DNA of 6,605 nucleotides from Clostridia bacterium (lineage in GTDB: Bacteria; Bacillota_E; RBS10-35; JAJYVN01). The DNA is taken from positions 1 through 6,605 of the forward strand of contig DAHWHV010000589.1 in the NCBI GenBank assembly GCA_027335545.1. The letters are read 5' to 3'. Below, one piece after another: positions 5,523 through 6,605 of this stretch. A program made the translations under genes and the position numbers. The stretch's first letter is position 1, and each line of letters opens with the position of its first letter. The notes under the pieces were generated by a model. That model did no database searches and was not told the DNA's origin. It saw nothing but the letters and a program-made list of their open reading frames with translations.

Positions 5523-6439
5523 GCGGGCCTGGGCTGCGCTTCACCCACCTGGACAAGGAGCTGTGGCCACCCGCCCCGGGGCAGCGGCGGCCGGTCACCA
5601 AGGCCGATTACCTCGACTACCTGCGCAGGGTCGCCCCCCACGCCCTGCCCCACCTGCGGGGCCGCCCCCTCGTCCTGACGCGGTACGTGCACGGGGCTCT
5701 CGGTCCGGCGTTCTACCAAAAGAACCTCCCCCCCTCGGCCCCGGCCTGGCTACGGAGTTTCCCCGACCCTCGCCCCACCGCCACGGGGCGCCACGTGCGC
5801 TACCTGCTGGTCGAGGAGGTGGCGGACCTCCTGTGGGTCGGGCAGCAGGCCGCCCTCGAGTTTCATCCCTGGCTCTCCGGCGCGCGCTCGCCCGAGTGCC
5901 CCGACCGTGCGGTGATCGACCTCGACCCGACGCCCCCGGCCGGCTTTCCCGAAACCTGCGCCGTGGCCCGCCTGGTCGCGGACATCCTGCGGGCGCACCG
6001 GATGCGTGCCTGGCTGAAGACGTCCGGGGCCAGTGGCCTGCACCTGCTGCTGCCCATCCGCCCGGACCGTCCCCACGCTGCGGTGGTGCAGGACGTCCGC
6101 GCCTTGGGTGAGCTGCTGTGCCGCCTCTGGCCGCAGCGGGTCACCGTCGAGCGTTCCGTCGCCGCCCGGGGGCCTCGCGTCTACGTGGACTACGGACAGA
6201 ACGCCCGGGGCCGCACAGTGGTCGGGGCGTATTCCCCACGGCCCCTCCCCGGGGCGCCGGTCTCGATGCCCGTCTGTTGGGCGGACCTCGCCGCGATCCG
6301 GCCCGGCGACTTCCGGCTCGGCACCGCCGTGGAACGCCTGGCCGAGCGCGGCGACGCCTGGGCCGACCTGCCCGGCGCCCCACCCCAGGACCTGATGGCC
6401 CTCGGCCAGGCCTGTCGGGCGTCGGCGGCCCAGCTCTGA
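5519..6439 (+). CDS. ligD: Stand-alone LigD-type NHEJ polymerase/primase
   Basis: 306 aa, the size of the polymerase domain alone. LigD polymerases (archaeo-eukaryotic primase superfamily) fill gaps and add nucleotides, preferring ribonucleotides, at breaks held by Ku. Motifs in order: FTHLDKELWPPAPG (8–21), VTKADYLDYLRRVAPHALPH (26–45), GRPLVLTRYVHG, FYQKNLP (65–71), LEFHPWLSGARSP (113–125), the metal-binding pair D134/D136 in AVIDLDP, the nucleotide-binding segment WLKTSGASGLHLLLP (165–179) with H175, and VYVDYGQNARGRTVVGAYSP (221–240), in which D224 would be the third catalytic acid. All key residues are present, so it should be active. The GTG start lies inside the Ku stop (GTGA). There is no ATP-dependent ligase domain or phosphoesterase domain on either side, unlike the multi-domain LigD of mycobacteria. 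A partner ligase gene is expected elsewhere. Confidence 0.93.
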   Translation: MSGPGLRFTHLDKELWPPAPGQRRPVTKADYLDYLRRVAPHALPHLRGRPLVLTRYVHGALGPAFYQKNLPPSAPAWLRSFPDPRPTATGRHVRYLLVEEVADLLWVGQQAALEFHPWLSGARSPECPDRAVIDLDPTPPAGFPETCAVARLVADILRAHRMRAWLKTSGASGLHLLLPIRPDRPHAAVVQDVRALGELLCRLWPQRVTVERSVAARGPRVYVDYGQNARGRTVVGAYSPRPLPGAPVSMPVCWADLAAIRPGDFRLGTAVERLAERGDAWADLPGAPPQDLMALGQACRASAAQL

Positions 6440-6452
6440 GCGTCGGCGGTAG

Positions 6453-6477
6453 GGGGCCGCGCGGCCGTAAAGGCCCC
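6453..6477 (+). terminator. Weak hairpin after ligD (doubtful terminator)
   Basis: GGGGCC (6453–6458) can pair with GGCCCC (6472–6477), 13 bases after the ligD stop. The loop includes part of the 12-base palindrome GGCCGCGCGGCC (6455–6466), which offers a competing fold. The next bases are AACCGC, so the U-tract of a classical intrinsic terminator is missing. Confidence 0.2.
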
Positions 6478-6586
6478 AACCGCAATCCTCCGGCGCGATG
6501 GTGTTTGGGGCCGGCGACCTTTGCAAGCCGAGGTTCGCGCGGCGGCCGGGGCCCGCGGAGTGGGGTGGGGCCGCTCCAGGGCACTC

Positions 6587-6605
6587 GGGGGGGGGGGGGG
6601 GGGGG
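6587..6605 (+). repeat. Run of 19 G at the end of the window
   Basis: The last 19 bases are all G, longer than any other homopolymer here. Its position at the very end suggests low-quality poly-G read tails (typical of two-colour sequencing) carried into a contig end, rather than a genuine tract. The 147 bases between the ligD stop and this run hold no gene I can support. Confidence 0.85.

Noticed and set aside
6500..6560. A stretch resembling the anticodon and T-arm of a tRNA (CTTTGCAAG followed by GAGGTTCG).
   Set aside because: No complete cloverleaf can be drawn: the D-arm, acceptor pairing and T-stem pairing are not there.
1..6605. CRISPR array, insertion sequence, phage or toxin–antitoxin genes.
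   Set aside because: No spaced direct repeats of the right size, transposase motifs, terminal inverted repeats or small paired genes were seen on either strand.

Overview
The window reads as a piece of a very GC-rich, spore-forming member of the Bacillota. Three things suggest this. The gene set scpA–scpB–DUF2953 (ytfI)–gerW (ytfJ) is characteristic of endospore formers. The genes carry strong G-rich Shine-Dalgarno tracts and GTG starts. The base composition, well above 70% GC by eye, would fit lineages such as Thermaerobacter, Limnochorda or Symbiobacterium. The genus is inference; no rRNA or other marker is present.

Left part (1–2087): the last 14 codons of an unidentified gene, then scpA and scpB, which encode the two non-SMC subunits of the SMC condensin that compacts and segregates the chromosome. 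They are separated by about 370 bases of apparently non-coding DNA that begins with a 14-bp tandem repeat overlapping the scpA stop codon. This gap is unusual, because the two genes normally abut or overlap.

Middle (2088–4452): a membrane-anchored lytic transglycosylase (GH23, SLT domain) lies on the minus strand, converging on scpB across 158 bases that show no canonical terminator. It diverges from a DUF2953 gene across about 110 bases. That interval holds a weak sigma-A-like promoter whose -10 overlaps a nest of inverted repeats. The DUF2953 gene is followed 74 bases later by gerW, a spore protein needed for germination in Bacillus. The transglycosylase appears to interrupt the usual scpB–ytfI–ytfJ order.

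Right part (4453–6605): after 260 G-rich bases come ku and a stand-alone LigD-type polymerase/primase, overlapping by GTGA. Together they form a bacterial non-homologous end-joining module. In spores, which hold a single chromosome, this system repairs double-strand breaks at outgrowth, so placement beside gerW makes functional sense. No ligase domain is attached to the polymerase and none is seen before the window ends. The last 19 bases are all G, which looks more like a contig-end artefact than biology.

No wholly new system is evident. The points most worth checking are the split NHEJ module beside spore genes, the divergent ScpA N-terminus, the scpA–scpB gap with its tandem repeat, and the operator-like repeats upstream of DUF2953. 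Because stop codons are rare at this GC content, many long open frames (up to about 700 codons) exist on both strands and were treated as shadows of the genes listed.
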